A stretch of DNA of 64,000 nt from Pterobdella sp. o SKG-2022 (taxonomy: Eukaryota; Annelida; Clitellata; Hirudinida; Piscicolidae). Positions 37,535 through 49,704 of the stretch are shown here, piece by piece (within the stretch, counting starts at the first letter, position 1; each line of letters starts with the position of its first letter). Below the pieces are notes generated by a model, which did not search any database, had not been told where the DNA came from, and saw only the letters and a list, made by a program, of their open reading frames with translations. Made by a program: the position numbers and the translations under genes. The stretch spans positions 1,771,281 to 1,835,280 of the forward strand of contig OZ038322.1 of NCBI GenBank assembly GCA_964035795.1. The letters run 5' to 3'.

Positions 37535-40500
37535 TCAATCCAAAAGGCTTTTGAATAAAAATGGCGAGTTGTAATAATCGCTGGTGCTTGGGTTGTTGTT
37601 GGTGTGATCCAACAGATGATTCTGCTCAAATAGGGCTGCCATGTTGTTTTGTTGTTGTAGTGTAGTGTTGTAATTGCTGCATGTGAAATTGTTGTAAATG
37701 TTATTGGTGTTGTTATTCAGGAAGTTGTCGATGAGGGTTTGTTGTGAAGGCAGAAAGGTATTTGAGTCAAGGTTTGTTGCGGTTTGTGGTCTCTTGTGGA
37801 AAGAGTTAAAGTTGCCATTATTTAAATTATTTTTGTTGTAGATGCAGTTGTCTAAATTGAGAAGGGCTATTTTGTCAAGTTGATCTTGGTTGAGATCGGA
37901 AGGGTTGAAGGGAGAAGAAGAGCATGAACCTGTAGACAAACTGTTTTCTAAAGTTCTTTGTAAGTCGAGTCCATTGTTAATATTGGTAATCATACGGGCT
38001 GGTTTACTTCGAGGAAAAACATTCCGTTGAGACTGTTGCAAATATTGAGCCACATTTGTGAATTGTTGATACTCTGGTTCCGAATCATTTTCGTTCGAAC
38101 CTCTACGACCCATTACGTTTTTGGGTACAGAATCGAAGGCCAATGAAAGGTTTGAAGGTAAGTTGCAAGGCACGGATATGGCAGGAGGTGAAGAAGAAGT
38201 CGATCTACTAACTGTGCTACCACTACGACTAAAAAGCTCCAAAGGGAAACGATAGACGTAGAGACGATAGTCCTTGCTTGCTACTACCACTGATCCATCT
38301 GAAGTGAGAGTCACATCAAAGCACTGTGCATGTTTGACCTTGCTCTCAACAGCAGAGATAAGATTGCCCTCTCGATCAAAGATGGTGACGTTGAAGTTGT
38401 TGTGGTTGTCTGCCACCAAAACCTCTCCGTTTGGACCAATGTTCACTCCAATCGGAAAGTTCGTTATGCCTTCTCCTCCTATCTCACGTAATCGATTCCC
38501 ATTGTAATCAAACACCTGAAATAAATTTAAAAAATTAATATTTGTGAAGTTAAGTTGTAACTTCGATAACATTTTAAAATTGGAACAATGTTTTACCTTG
38601 ACACAATGGCAACGGTTATCAGTGATGAAAATCTCGTTGAAATCGTTAACAGCAATACTGTTGGCGAAGTTCACTTCAGGACAATCGAAACTGTTTTCTA
38701 AAGTACCAAACTCGTCATGAATGAGAGTACGCATCACTTTACTTTCCAGCACTATAATCTTGCCATTCTTGTCGACTGTCAAGCCTCTGGGATGCATTAT
38801 GACATTCGAACCGAACCTTCTGACGAACTTGCCATCCGCTGTGAACACTTGCACCTGCGAGCATCAGTTAAGCATTTAATTTTGAATTTTGATGAAGTTT
38901 TTTATAAATTAAATAATTTAGTTTATGCATGAAATACATCAAAGCATAATGACTTGTTTGGAGGGAGGTCTTTCAGTCACGATAATGTTGCCTGTCTTGG
39001 GACACACTGCCACTCTGTTGGGATACACCAAAGGCCCCTTATGCCGCAGCACATCCGCTCTCCCTCTGTCGTCTTTAATATTTTCTCCATCATCCCCAAT
39101 CTGCCTCAAAAACTCTCCTTCGTGGTTGAAGATCTGAATGCGGTGGTTGTTGGTGTCGGCTACGAGGAACTCGCCAGCCTCGTTGGAGCAGACACCACTG
39201 GGCTCGGTGAACTGGCCTGGTCCTGTACCATACTCTCCAAATTTGAGAAAGTAGTTTATCTTTTTACGTCTTATTCCTCCATTGCTGGAACTGGATGATT
39301 TGGGTGTCGTAAGGCTTCTCATACCACATTCTTCAGTTACCTAAATTGAAATAAAATCACAAACATTAAAACATACATATTTAAATTATCTTTTATATGT
39401 TTCACTCATTTCGTTCGTACTTGGAACATATCGGCCATAGAAAAGATATCTTTGACTTCGCTGCACGTCGGAGAGGCTCTTTTACTCGAAGTGACTGGTT
39501 TATGAAAACCGTTAGCGATTTGGTTGGGTGGCAAGAATGGGGTAGTTGATGGTGTAGTGAGGTTTGAAGTGAGCATGTTATAAACATCAACCAAGCGTTT
39601 GGATTCTTCATTATTTGCTAAAGACGCTATATTAATGTTGTTGAGATGGTTTGAGAAATTAAGAGAGTTGCCATTTAAAAAGGCATTATTCAAAGGAGAA
39701 TGACTATTCGATGAAGTTAAAAGGTTGTGTTGAGTGAGATGAGGTGATGGTGTTGTAGTTTTAACAGGACGACTAAAGAGCTCCAAAGGAAAACGATAGA
39801 CGTAGAGGCGATAGTCCTTGCTTGCTACTACCACTGATCCATCTGAAGTGAGAGTCACATCAAAGCACTGTGCATGTTTGACCTTGCTCTCAACAGCAGA
39901 GATAAGATTGCCCTCTCGATCAAAGATGGTGACGTTGAAGTTGTTGTGGTTGTCTGCCACCAAAACCTCTCCGTTCGGACCAATGTTCACTCCAATCGGA
40001 AAGTTCGTTATGCCATCGCCTCCTATCTGTCTCAGCAAATTTCCAGAGTAATCGAAAACCTGTTGAGAGCATAATAAACAATCAAATTGTTTTGAAATTT
40101 ACTAAGGTATATATTAAAGATGTTCCAATAAATATGTATTTCATAAATGAAGCACCTTGACACAGTGAGAACGATTATCAGTGATGAATATTTCATGGTG
40201 ACTGTTAACTGCAACAGAGTTGGCGAAGTTGATGTCAGGACATTCAAAGTTATGCTCCAATGTTCCAAATTCATTATATATCAAAGTCCGCATCACCTGA
40301 TTACAATGAAACATTGGAAATCAATTTTTAAGTCTGAGCAAGAAAATGAAGTGAGATCCATTATAATGTCTGAAAATCACGCTTTACCTTGCTTTCGAGA
40401 ACTATGATTCGGCCATCTTGGTCGACTGCCAAACCTCTTGGATGCATGATAATGTTGGAACCGAACCTCCTCACAAACGCCCCATCCGACGTGAAAACTT

Positions 40501-42023
40501 GCACCTAACGATAGTAATTTTTTTTCCAAATTTTCTCCATAGTTTTCTATTAAGTGGTATTGTTTATGACTAAGTATCTATTAGTGAAGCAGCTTAAATT
40601 ATTAGTGAAATGAACCAAGAAGGAGATAAAAAAAAACGATTATGAGGCATTAATATTATCAGCTTTTTATGACTTGGTATTTTTTAACAGAGCAAAGTTC
40701 AAATACAATAAAATGAATATATATTAAAATTGGAAATAAGACGAAAACGCCGATTCCCGATAAAATTATATTTTAAAAATTGTAGTGGCACCTTCTCACA
40801 TTCATAGTAAATTTTTAGAACTTTTTTTATCTTGTTTTTTACCATTGTTCAATTCACATTTTTTTAAATTTTTTATGCTAACCTCATTCACAAATTTACT
40901 AGCATTTTGACATTTTTATGATTACTTTTGTTATTCGTTATTGTTTTATTTTTTTGTTTTAAAACCATGTAAAAACCTGTTTAGAAGGAGGTCGTTCAGT
41001 CACGATAATATTTCCCGTCTTAGGACAAACTGCCACTCTATTAGGATACACCAAAGGTCCATCAGTCTTTTGACCATCTCCAATCTGCCTCAAAAACTCT
41101 CCTTCATGGTTGAAGATCTGGATGCGGTGGTTGTTGGTGTCGGCTACGAGGAACTCGCCAGCCTCGTTGGAGCAGACTCCACTGGGCTCAGTGAACTGGC
41201 CTGGTCCTGTACCGTACTCTCCGAATTTGAGAAAGTAGTTTATCTTTTTGCGACTTATTCCTCCTCCTTTTGAATGAAGCTTGGGACTGCTAAATGTATA
41301 ACCATTGCTACCCCCGCAAGCCTCTGTTACCTGCAAAATACAAATTCAAATTTAATAATTTTCCGTTATATTCACTCAAACTTGGAAAAATTTTAAATCT
41401 TATATCAAGAAACTAAATTTGAAAGTTCCAATTAGAACATAAAAGTAAATATTAGTGTTTATAAAAAGCATCTTGGTGAAAAATTTACAATTAATGATCA
41501 AAATTCAAGATTAAGTAAACAACATTGTATATACAAATATTATTTCATATGGCATAGAAAGGATAATGGGGATAAATGACTTTCAAAGAAAGGGAGTTCT
41601 GTTATTGACAACTGCTTGAAAACGTATTTAATTGCTAGTTAAACAAAAAATTGAACTTCTAGCCTGGAACATATCTGCCATAGAAAAAATATCTTTGACT
41701 TCATTTCCATTAGGAGAAGATCTTTTGCCATTGGTAGCTGAAACTTTATTGGCTGGTGGTTGATGTTGTTGAATAGATAACTGTTGTTGCATAGTTGGAA
41801 ACAACTGCTGTTGTTGGAGGTTGAATAATTGTTGTTGAGATAAGAAAGAAGGTTGTTGAAGTGGATCCTGCTGGGATTGTGAAAAGAGGAACTGCTGGTA
41901 AAAATTGTCTTGTGGAGGTTTAAGAAAAAAAGAATAAGTGTCCAAAAAATTTTCAGATGTAGAAGCTGAAGGGGCTTGACTGAAGATGCGAAGCAGGTGA
42001 TTATAGGAATCAGTAGCTAGCAT
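37535..42023 (-). CDS. Brat-like protein with two tandem NHL propellers
   Basis: Eight exons on the minus strand: 42023-41664, 41330-40977, 40504-40388, 40296-40156, 40059-39421, 39340-38954, 38854-38597, 38515-37535 (about 1078 residues). Exon 1 is Gln-rich and ends EVKDIFSMADMFQ. Exons 2-5 encode a full NHL domain (FGEYGTGPGQFTEPSGVC, VADTNNHRIQIFNHEG, PNRVAVCPKTGNIIVTER, GITNFPIGVN, VASKDYRLYVYRFPLEL). Exon 5 then runs on, without a stop, through a Ser/Asn-rich linker and a second EVKDIFSMADMFQ. That splices into exons 6-8, a second complete NHL domain, followed by an Asn/Gln-rich tail. The blade sequences resemble Drosophila Brat, a translational repressor whose NHL binds RNA. No RING or B-box exon was found upstream, so the N-terminus may be incomplete. 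The exon-1 donor is either a GC donor or a GT donor paired with a shifted acceptor. Confidence 0.8.
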
Positions 42024-42059
42024 GGTTGTTGGCTTGCATTCCTCTGTGATGGATCAAAT

Positions 42060-44035
42060 TATGCTTTGTGACATTCAATGTGTGGGTAAAAGGAACAATA
42101 TTTAAAAATGAAAGTCTATTTCTAGATAATATATACACAATTAGAGAAAATGAAACCACACCACAACTTCTAATAGATAAGTATTTCTATTAATATTTCC
42201 AACTATGTTTCTAGTTGGAAAATCAAATTTATTAAGCAGCATACATTGACTTATATTATTAGTGTTCATGATTGTTGTTAATAAGATTTTATTTTTAGAA
42301 AGTAATTTTAAGAAATGGGTTTGTCCACTAAATAATATTTATAATAAATAATTGCATGAGATAATTGAGACCTATATGGTAATCATACACAACCCATAAA
42401 ATAGTAATGATTCCACTAATGATTAAGTTTATCTATTCAAAACTATTATTCATACATGTATTAATCTGCGTTTCGAGTAAATATTGACCATGAAGCATGT
42501 TTAAGACTGAAATGAGACATCGTCAAATGACATGTGAGTCACCGCTTGATAATTGGTTGCAATTTTGCGATAAAACCGTTGATATTACTTACTATTGATT
42601 TTACCATAATCAAAAAGTCAATTTATAAAATATCGACGAGAAATTTTAATTTAAATGCATTTAAGTTTGAAGAACCCATAAATGAATTGATTTCTTTTTT
42701 ATAGCCGGCATATTGATTTTTCAAGATCTGAAAACATTAGAATGAGTCTAACGATTATAATTACCATGTAAAGAACTTTTTGATGAAATCGTCTCACTGA
42801 TTTTATAATTTTATTCAAGTAGGTTCTTTTTATGGAAATATGCTTGTAAATTTAGAACAAAACTTCGAAATATACAAGAGACAAACATTTTGTCGTTATA
42901 AAAAGTCCCAGTTTTCGAAACCAGGTCAAACCATTTAAATAAACAAGTTTTATAAAAATTGATTTAATTCATTTCTTATGCTTAAATGGAATTAATGAGA
43001 AACCAACTAGTGTATAGTGTACAAAACCGGGTTAAAATATTAGGTCAAAGAAGAAGTGCTAGTGAACTAGGTGAATGAAATGAGTCATGTAGAATTGAAA
43101 CTTTTTCAAAAGCATTTGATGTGAGCGTCAAAAATTAAAACTTTAACTAAAATTAAATCTCACTTTGATTCTCGATTTCAAATCCAAGTTTTTCAATAAA
43201 AAAAAATTTTGAAGAAATTTAACTTTTTGTAATTGATGGCTGCTGTTTTGTAATATTTTCAGACAGTAACGAATAACTTACGAAATGACAAAATACTCAA
43301 AGTTTTAACAACGGCGTCTCTTTAAATTTATATGCCTCACTGTGATTTGACTTACTTTTAAACACCACTCTTCTACTACGAGCATACATTAGCCTTATTG
43401 TATATGCAGACCAGTTCCTCATTTACATATACACTTCACTCATAAGCATCTTCATACATTCATATACGAACAATGATTAAGTCGCATATGTCCCAAGCAT
43501 TATAGGCCCATTATACATATGCATTACAAATATAAAGTTCAAATTCGTGATTGTTGTGGTGCTTATACATTTATAGTACAAAACATATGTGAATATATGA
43601 GTATACGACAGTGGAAGATTTTAAAGATGTAGACCGGAGACCAGTGGTGGTGGCACTATTGAGTCCTCCACATTGCCATTTCAACATTTCCACCATAGAT
43701 TTCGATGATTATAAGAGCCTCGAGAATGTATTATTAAAAAAAGCTTAGCAGTTATTTACTTGAAGGCCAAAGAGCTAGTAAACATTGGTTCTTGAATCAC
43801 ATCGTTGAAATCTTTGAATAAACTATAAAACCATGCACACATTTAATATTTTACGTAATTATTAAATCTTTGTCATACGTTTGTTAATAACTTCGAAGAA
43901 GAAACATTGTCAAAACGATGGAATTTCGTAGCGAATTCCTGGAATCTGCGTGACCTAATGTACCAACCCAGACAACAACAACAAACAAGATGTTGATGAT
44001 GACGATGAAGCGGTACTGATAATGATTGTGAGCCA
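42060..44035. other. AT-rich region upstream of the double-NHL gene
   Basis: Likely holds the promoter and possibly 5' exons, but none could be supported. No RING, B-box or coiled-coil coding was recognised on the minus strand here. Confidence 0.35.
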
Positions 44036-44039
44036 CGGT

Positions 44040-44320
44040 TTAGTGTGCCGTAGTACTAGAGAGAAGGAAGAGGATTGATGGTGGTAAACAGGTGGTGATG
44101 ATTGTGATGTCGCTTATTAACACTTGCATGTCTTGAATAGGATCATCGCATAAACATGAAAGAAAGTCTCTAGTGAAATCATTCAATTTCGATATAAACT
44201 TTGAAAATTCCTCCAAGTCGTTTATATCAAGTTTAATATTGTTTGTGCCTTCAAAGAAGTCTACAAGGAATGTCTGAATCACTGATATGATCATATCAAA
44301 TGTGATCTTTATGGCCTCTC
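44040..44320 (-). other. Coding-like minus-strand exon candidate, unrecognised
   Basis: An open stretch begins after a possible acceptor near 44322 and reads GEAIKITFDMIISVIQTFLV, then LDINDLEEFSKFISKLNDF and FLSCLCDDP. It looks amphipathic and helical, not low-complexity. No partner exon or family could be assigned. It might belong to an upstream exon of the double-NHL gene, but nothing shows that. Confidence 0.25.
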
Positions 44321-44778
44321 CTTAATCACATTTGAAGAATTCCTAATGTAGACAAATTCTTGATGTCTACCGTATAAGATTCTATTATCAATAACAACTT
44401 TGTCTTTGGGATATATGACAAGAGTCATTTTGTTTGTTTGAATGAGTTGAAATTTAAAGAAGTTTGAAATTATTTATTTTTATAAAAAATATTCAACTTT
44501 TTTGAGTTGCACGAAAAATGAAAATATTTCAAAAAATGGATAATGAAAAACAATAAAGCCTAACAGCTCAAAAACATTGACGAAACAACTGCATGAGTAA
44601 TGGGGCCGAAGAACGGACAAAGGCCTAAACTCGAACATATTCATTATCGTCGTCTTCTTCATATCGTCAATAATTTATGGACAATTAGTTTATTAATTAT
44701 GAATCTAATAAAATTTAATTTAAACATTGAGTATCAATATCTTTCCGGTTATAATTCAATGAAACTTACTAGATATGT

Positions 44779-44986
44779 TTTTCGTTTTTATTCTTAAAAA
44801 AATGAGGTTTTTTGAAGATACCTTTATTATAAGAAACTAAAATTTTCGACAAATTTAACTTTGTCATAATTCATACTAATCATACTAATGAATTATGACT
44901 AAGTGGAATTTGTCGAAAATTTTAGTTTTTTTTATAATAAAGGTATTTTTAGAAACTTCATTTTTTGGAGAATAAAAACGAAAATT
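44779..44986. repeat. Large imperfect palindrome (about 100-bp arms, 13-nt loop)
   Basis: The left arm (44779-44874) contains cgtttttattct, gaagatacctttattat and taaaattttcgacaaattt. The right arm (44888-44986) contains the complements in reverse order (aaatttgtcgaaaatttta is mirrored by ggaatttgtcgaaaatttt). The spacer is actaatcatacta. It could be a foldback or MITE-like element, or a long hairpin in RNA. Confidence 0.8.
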
Positions 44987-44999
44987 ATATAACACAAAA

Positions 45000-47050
45000 T
45001 ACTTACAATGTCTCTAAAACAATAGATATGTAGGATAAGGAAAAACTTCTGCATACTCCAATAAAACCCTCCCTAAATCATTAATAACAATACATAATAA
45101 AAATATATTCCGTTTGAGATTATAACTTCAAAACCACAAACATTTGATGAGGCAGCAAAACGTTGTGATGACAGAATGAAGTCGAAACCTCTAACGTACC
45201 TACACATTCTTCCTCTATTTGGAAATGTTCTGCCAGTTGTGGCATCTTTGAAATTTGTTGACACGTTGAGTGATTGAGATATTGGAAATCAATGAAAATA
45301 TCAGATTTAAGTTGTTTTCTTCAATTTACAACATCGATCTTAAAATGGAAATTGACGCGCAACAAACACAAGACATAGATAGAATAATGATAGATTTCAA
45401 ATTTAGACTCAAAAGTAAATAAGCTCAAAAATGAGACTGAAAACGAGTTGACTCGGTGACAGAGTTTGAGTGCAGAAATAAGTTGCAAACGAAATGCACA
45501 TCGTACTTCGTTGTTTTTTCTATTAACTTAACTACTCTGAAGAAAATATGAAAAACAATGAAAATTGTTATTTTTATTATTATTAGTTTGTTTCCACGCT
45601 GATCACATTGACAAACTGTGTGCACCTCATAACCCACATACTGATGAATGATAAAAAAATATAAAAAATAATATTGTATCAGTGTTTTTATTGATGTTCG
45701 TTGAACTATTTTTATTTATTTTGAATTAGTTTCAACTGAACAGTTTGTTTTGAAGAAGTATGCTCGAGCTTTTCATTAATTTGAAATATCCTTATCATTC
45801 TGCTTTCAGCCTATTTTCTCAGCTTTTCGAAAAGCATCTTCATCTAAGTAAGACGGTCATATGACTCAATCTTCATCAAGCTAAACTTTCCCTGATCAGC
45901 AGCTCCAAGTTATTTTTGGCTTACTGGATCATCTTTTCTTACCTTCATGTTTTCCGTGTAGGTAATAATATACCCTATCTTCATTATAAGGCTGTAAAGT
46001 GCTGCTTCTAGAAGACTTTCTTCGTTTATAAGAGCTTTTCCTGGAGACCTGGCCTGATGAAATATAAACTGATAAAACAGTCAGTGTGGGTGCTCCAAGA
46101 AATAATTATCTTGACAACATAATGTAAGTAGCAAAAGCAACCGAAGAATTACTAGAAGAAAGAGAAAAGCTGTTCAGGTTTTTACCCTCAAAGGTTATCA
46201 GTCTTTCGCAGTCTGCTGGGTGTTTCATCACCATTTACCTTGTTGTCCATCTACCATTACGTCATAGTGACTATTCAAACTTTCTTTCACTCAATAATAA
46301 ATTATTTGAAAAGTTCAAACTGAAAAAAGAAGGATTAATCAGAAATAAAATGACTAAACTGATAGTTTGGTATTTGATGATTAAGGCATATGCTTACGAC
46401 GCAATGAAAAGAGCTGACCGAATAAAATACTTTGCCAATTACATAGTGAAAGATGGCGACAAAAAAATTTTTAACTTCAAATCTTTTTTTAGGGATTCTA
46501 TTGTTATTCAAATCACTCTCAATGATTTATTAACTAAAGACTTCGACTGATATCTTCATCATGTGAGTTCATAAGATCTGTTTTAAGCTAATTCTGTTCA
46601 CCTGTTCATTAATTGTTTTTAGCAATGTGAACGGCCACTTTTGGAGATACTCATAGAAATAGTTGCATCAAGAGCATTCAAAAATATGGTATCGTATCAT
46701 CAACAATGGACACTCACTGCCATGAATGTAACTGTTGAATAGGCTTGTATGAATGTACAACGAAGCACTGAATCACCATAGTAATCATCACAAGCGATAG
46801 AAACAACTTTAGACGAAGTGATGAACTGCAAAGTGGGGCATGAAGTAGGTGAACCAGGTTCGATTGCACCAGTTAACAATGCTCATTTGAAAAGGCATCA
46901 TCAATATAACTTCAATAAGGTTTTATTAAGAGTAGGATGAAATCGGAAAATAAATAATTCATGAAGTTTTTTTTTTTTGGTGAAATAACAAATAGAAAAA
47001 AAAACAACAATAATAATAAAAAACAATGAGATTAATAAAAAAAAAAATAA
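45000..47050. other. Mostly non-coding; short unassigned open stretches
   Basis: Minus-strand stretch 45264-45073 has a possible donor (tgtag|gtacgt) after RGRMC but no partner exon. The plus-strand stretch 46350-46550 and the text before it look like worn mobile-element sequence. Nothing could be named. Confidence 0.3.
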
Positions 47051-47098
47051 TATGAAGAAAAAAGCGATGAGTCACTCGCTCCCCTTTGTTGCTCTAGT

Positions 47099-47138
47099 CT
47101 GTGTGTGTGTTTGTGTACGTGCGTGCGTGTGTGCGTGC

Positions 47139-47173
<35 letters not shown>
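47099..47173 (+). repeat. (GT)n microsatellite
   Basis: Imperfect GT/GC dinucleotide run. In the local frame it gives a Cys-Val repeat that is not expected to be real protein. Confidence 0.9.
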
Positions 47174-47175
47174 TC

Positions 47176-47456
47176 GGAAACTATGGCGAGAAAACATCAC
47201 CAAGCGTCTTCAACGTCTCAACAAAGAGAAAGAACTGAAGGATAAATCAAAAAATTCCTCAGTTTGCTCATATGCAGGATGCACCAAAATATGTGCAAAT
47301 AAAGCTGGCCTAGCAAACCACTACAGGCAGATACATCAAACACAACAAACCATAAGATGTGAATACTGTGGCCTGAGCTTTAAACACCAAGGCATCCATA
47401 ACCATAGCAAAAAATGCTCAACTTTCAATCTATTGTACCTGCCACATGGTGGATAA
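47176..47456 (+). mobile_element. Zinc-finger C-terminal fragment of a non-LTR retroelement
   Basis: The plus strand encodes CSYAGCTKICANKAGLANH (C2H2-type, with ...RQIH), then CEYCGLSFKHQGIHNHSKKC. The same paired fingers, with similar spacing, appear on the minus strand at 61571-61206 next to a reverse transcriptase. Fingers of this kind close the ORF of several invertebrate non-LTR elements. Only the tail is left here. Confidence 0.6.
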
Positions 47457-47459
47457 AAG

Positions 47460-48550
47460 CAGACTGTGTTTTTTGTATGTGATTTACCACTATCAACTCC
47501 AACAAGCAACGTTACCAACACATGGTTTCCAACAAAAGCAAAACCCAACATAATCAATCTCACACCTCCAAAATATGATGAAGTTGGTCACTCAAGTTAA
47601 AAAAAATAAAGCAAGCTATCTGAAAAATAACGTATCTGTAGATACAAGCATCAGATATTCATGTTATGGCACTTTCATGTCAACTCTCCATTCTTAATTA
47701 GTCTACTAAACAGGCATGCAGTCAAACGCAGTTCACTACAATAACATTAAACCAATGGTTAGAAAAAGAATTCTCAAGCTTAAAAAGTTTTTTTTTGTGA
47801 TAATGGCTTATACATTTGAAGCTATGAAGCTTCTTGGAAATATATAGTTGAGTCGCTTAACTTCTTATTTCTTATTATTTCAAGTTTATTTTCTTTATTA
47901 AATGCTTCGTAGTTTGAATTTCATTATTTTAGCGTTATTATCTTGTTGTTATTGTGTTAGTTTCATCACTGTGAGACTTGCATTCCTCTTGAAAGTGAAG
48001 AAACCCATTTTCAGCTTTTATTTTGAGGCTATGAAGCTTTTCGTAGGATGAACTCAACTAGTACGTTAACTTATATAATGTAAGTTCTGCTACAAAAAGC
48101 TGTGTTTTAAGGCAGTGAATCTTCTTTAACCAATCAAAATGAGGATCTCATCAAATAAATTTAGTGCATTATTTGTCTTCCTATTTGCAACTATAAAACA
48201 TTATTCGCATGCGCAATAATCAACTTTTTAAATGATCAAGAACATTAGTGAATATTAAATAACCAATTCTATATAAATCATATATATTCAATTTTTATTG
48301 TATATTTTTGAAATAAGTTTTCTTTAAATTTTCTGAAATTGAGCAAGATTGTAAATAACTTTAAGGTAAATGTATTTTGAAATTCAAGCTGAAACATTCA
48401 ACGGTTTTCATGATGGATCTACTAAGCTTCGTAAAATAGGGTTTGGTGAGTACAAATTTTATCCAGTCTTTTATTTGACAAAATCAACAATTTACTTCTG
48501 TGAATATATAAAAATTTAAAAAATTTTGAAAAACGTTCATCTTTAATGCA
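47460..48550. other. No gene seen
   Basis: AT-rich intergenic sequence, possibly the 3' flank of the retroelement fragment, with no further structure. Confidence 0.4.
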
Positions 48551-48560
48551 ACATTAGGGG

Positions 48561-49700
48561 TTAATCCATAAGTGCTCTCTTATAACTAGTTCGATTCATC
48601 TTTTCCCTCCAATCTTGGAAGCAGTGTCGTGTTTTTTTTGGTTTTTTAAAATCCTTTTTTGGCATTAAAGAACAAAAGCACTGATTGCTACATTGAAAGC
48701 TGTTAAGTCTAGTGCATGTCTTCTGGGATAACTTGATTGAGTCCAGCGTGATAAGTAACTTGAGAGAAACATGCACCTTTGTAAAACCTGGGTGATTGAC
48801 CAGCTCCTTCAAATTGTTGCACTTTGCCCGCCAAATTGGTTCCGTCATTGTGCTGTGTGCCCTGACCTTGAATTGAGCCTGGTACTTCTGCTTTTAATTT
48901 TGACGTCGAGAACCAGAAGTCTAACCTAGTCACTGTTTAATCTGAATTGGGATAATAAACGTGTTTCAAACTTTCCACCAACCACTCAACCCTGCAAAAC
49001 ACACTTCATTCGTAACAAGGAACATCTGGCATGTAACTGTTCCTGCAAAAAGTTTACATTATTATAAAAAAACTAATATGAAACAGTAAAACAACATACC
49101 TTTCGAGATTTTTTACGAATTTTTGGAAGCCACACATTCATGAGTAGCAGCAGGGCAGACTGCAAGTTAGAACATTCGAATCCAATGCTTTTTAGTGAGG
49201 CCTTTGTCATTTTGCATTGTCGCCATGAGTTAAGGCTCCGTGAAGCTTTCAAATAAAGTGAAAACAAGGCTAATGACGTTGTTACCTACGTTAGATTACA
49301 ATGAGCTAGATTAAAACTTTTATCAAAACTAATATTAAAGCCGTTTTAATAGTTTAATAGAAGAAATATAATGAACAAAAACAAAATAAAATGATAAAAA
49401 AGGTAACTAAATTTATAAACTGGCACAATATTATGTAGGCAGCAGCAAAAAATATATTAATAAATAAACATACAGGAAAAAAAACCATTTGTTTAGAAGC
49501 CATTCTAACAGATTCATTTGAAACAGAAATCTCGAAACTTTCTCCAAAATCTATCATAAGCTATAATGAAGCAAATTAGAAAAAAATTACGAAATATATA
49601 GAAAATAGCCTCAGATACTTCTCCAACCAACAGCAAATCACGTCCTTACAGAAGCAACACCATCAGCAGAAAGACGAGCCACTTAGAAGTGTATGCTTAA
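48561..49700 (-). pseudogene. Exon-like fragments of an unrecognised gene (weak ORC6-like features)
   Basis: Minus-strand pieces look coding and have splice sites. They are 49700-49665 (RLSADGVAS, donor gtaagg), 49563-49489 (IDFGESFEISVSNESVRMASK), 49269-49100 (ALFSLYLKAS, LQSALLLLMNVWLPKIRK, donor gtatgt), and a stretch ending at 48561 with KKPKKTRHCFQDWREKM. The ESVRMASK, SALLLL and FQDWREKM pieces loosely recall ORC6, which has a VNMASK helix, a SAALLSA helix and a C-terminal EEWKRK helix. I could not join them into one frame: the exon after 49100 runs into a stop. It could be a fast-evolving real gene or a decayed one. Confidence 0.25.
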
Positions 49701-49704
49701 ACAC

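Noticed and set aside
38231..40056. Two independent adjacent Brat-like genes
   Set aside because: The exon between them stays open through the linker and ends in a donor that fits the next unit in phase. One gene is simpler, though transcripts must confirm it.
47052..47175. Cys-Val repeat N-terminus joined to the zinc fingers
   Set aside because: It is the translation of a GT microsatellite and not a likely protein part.
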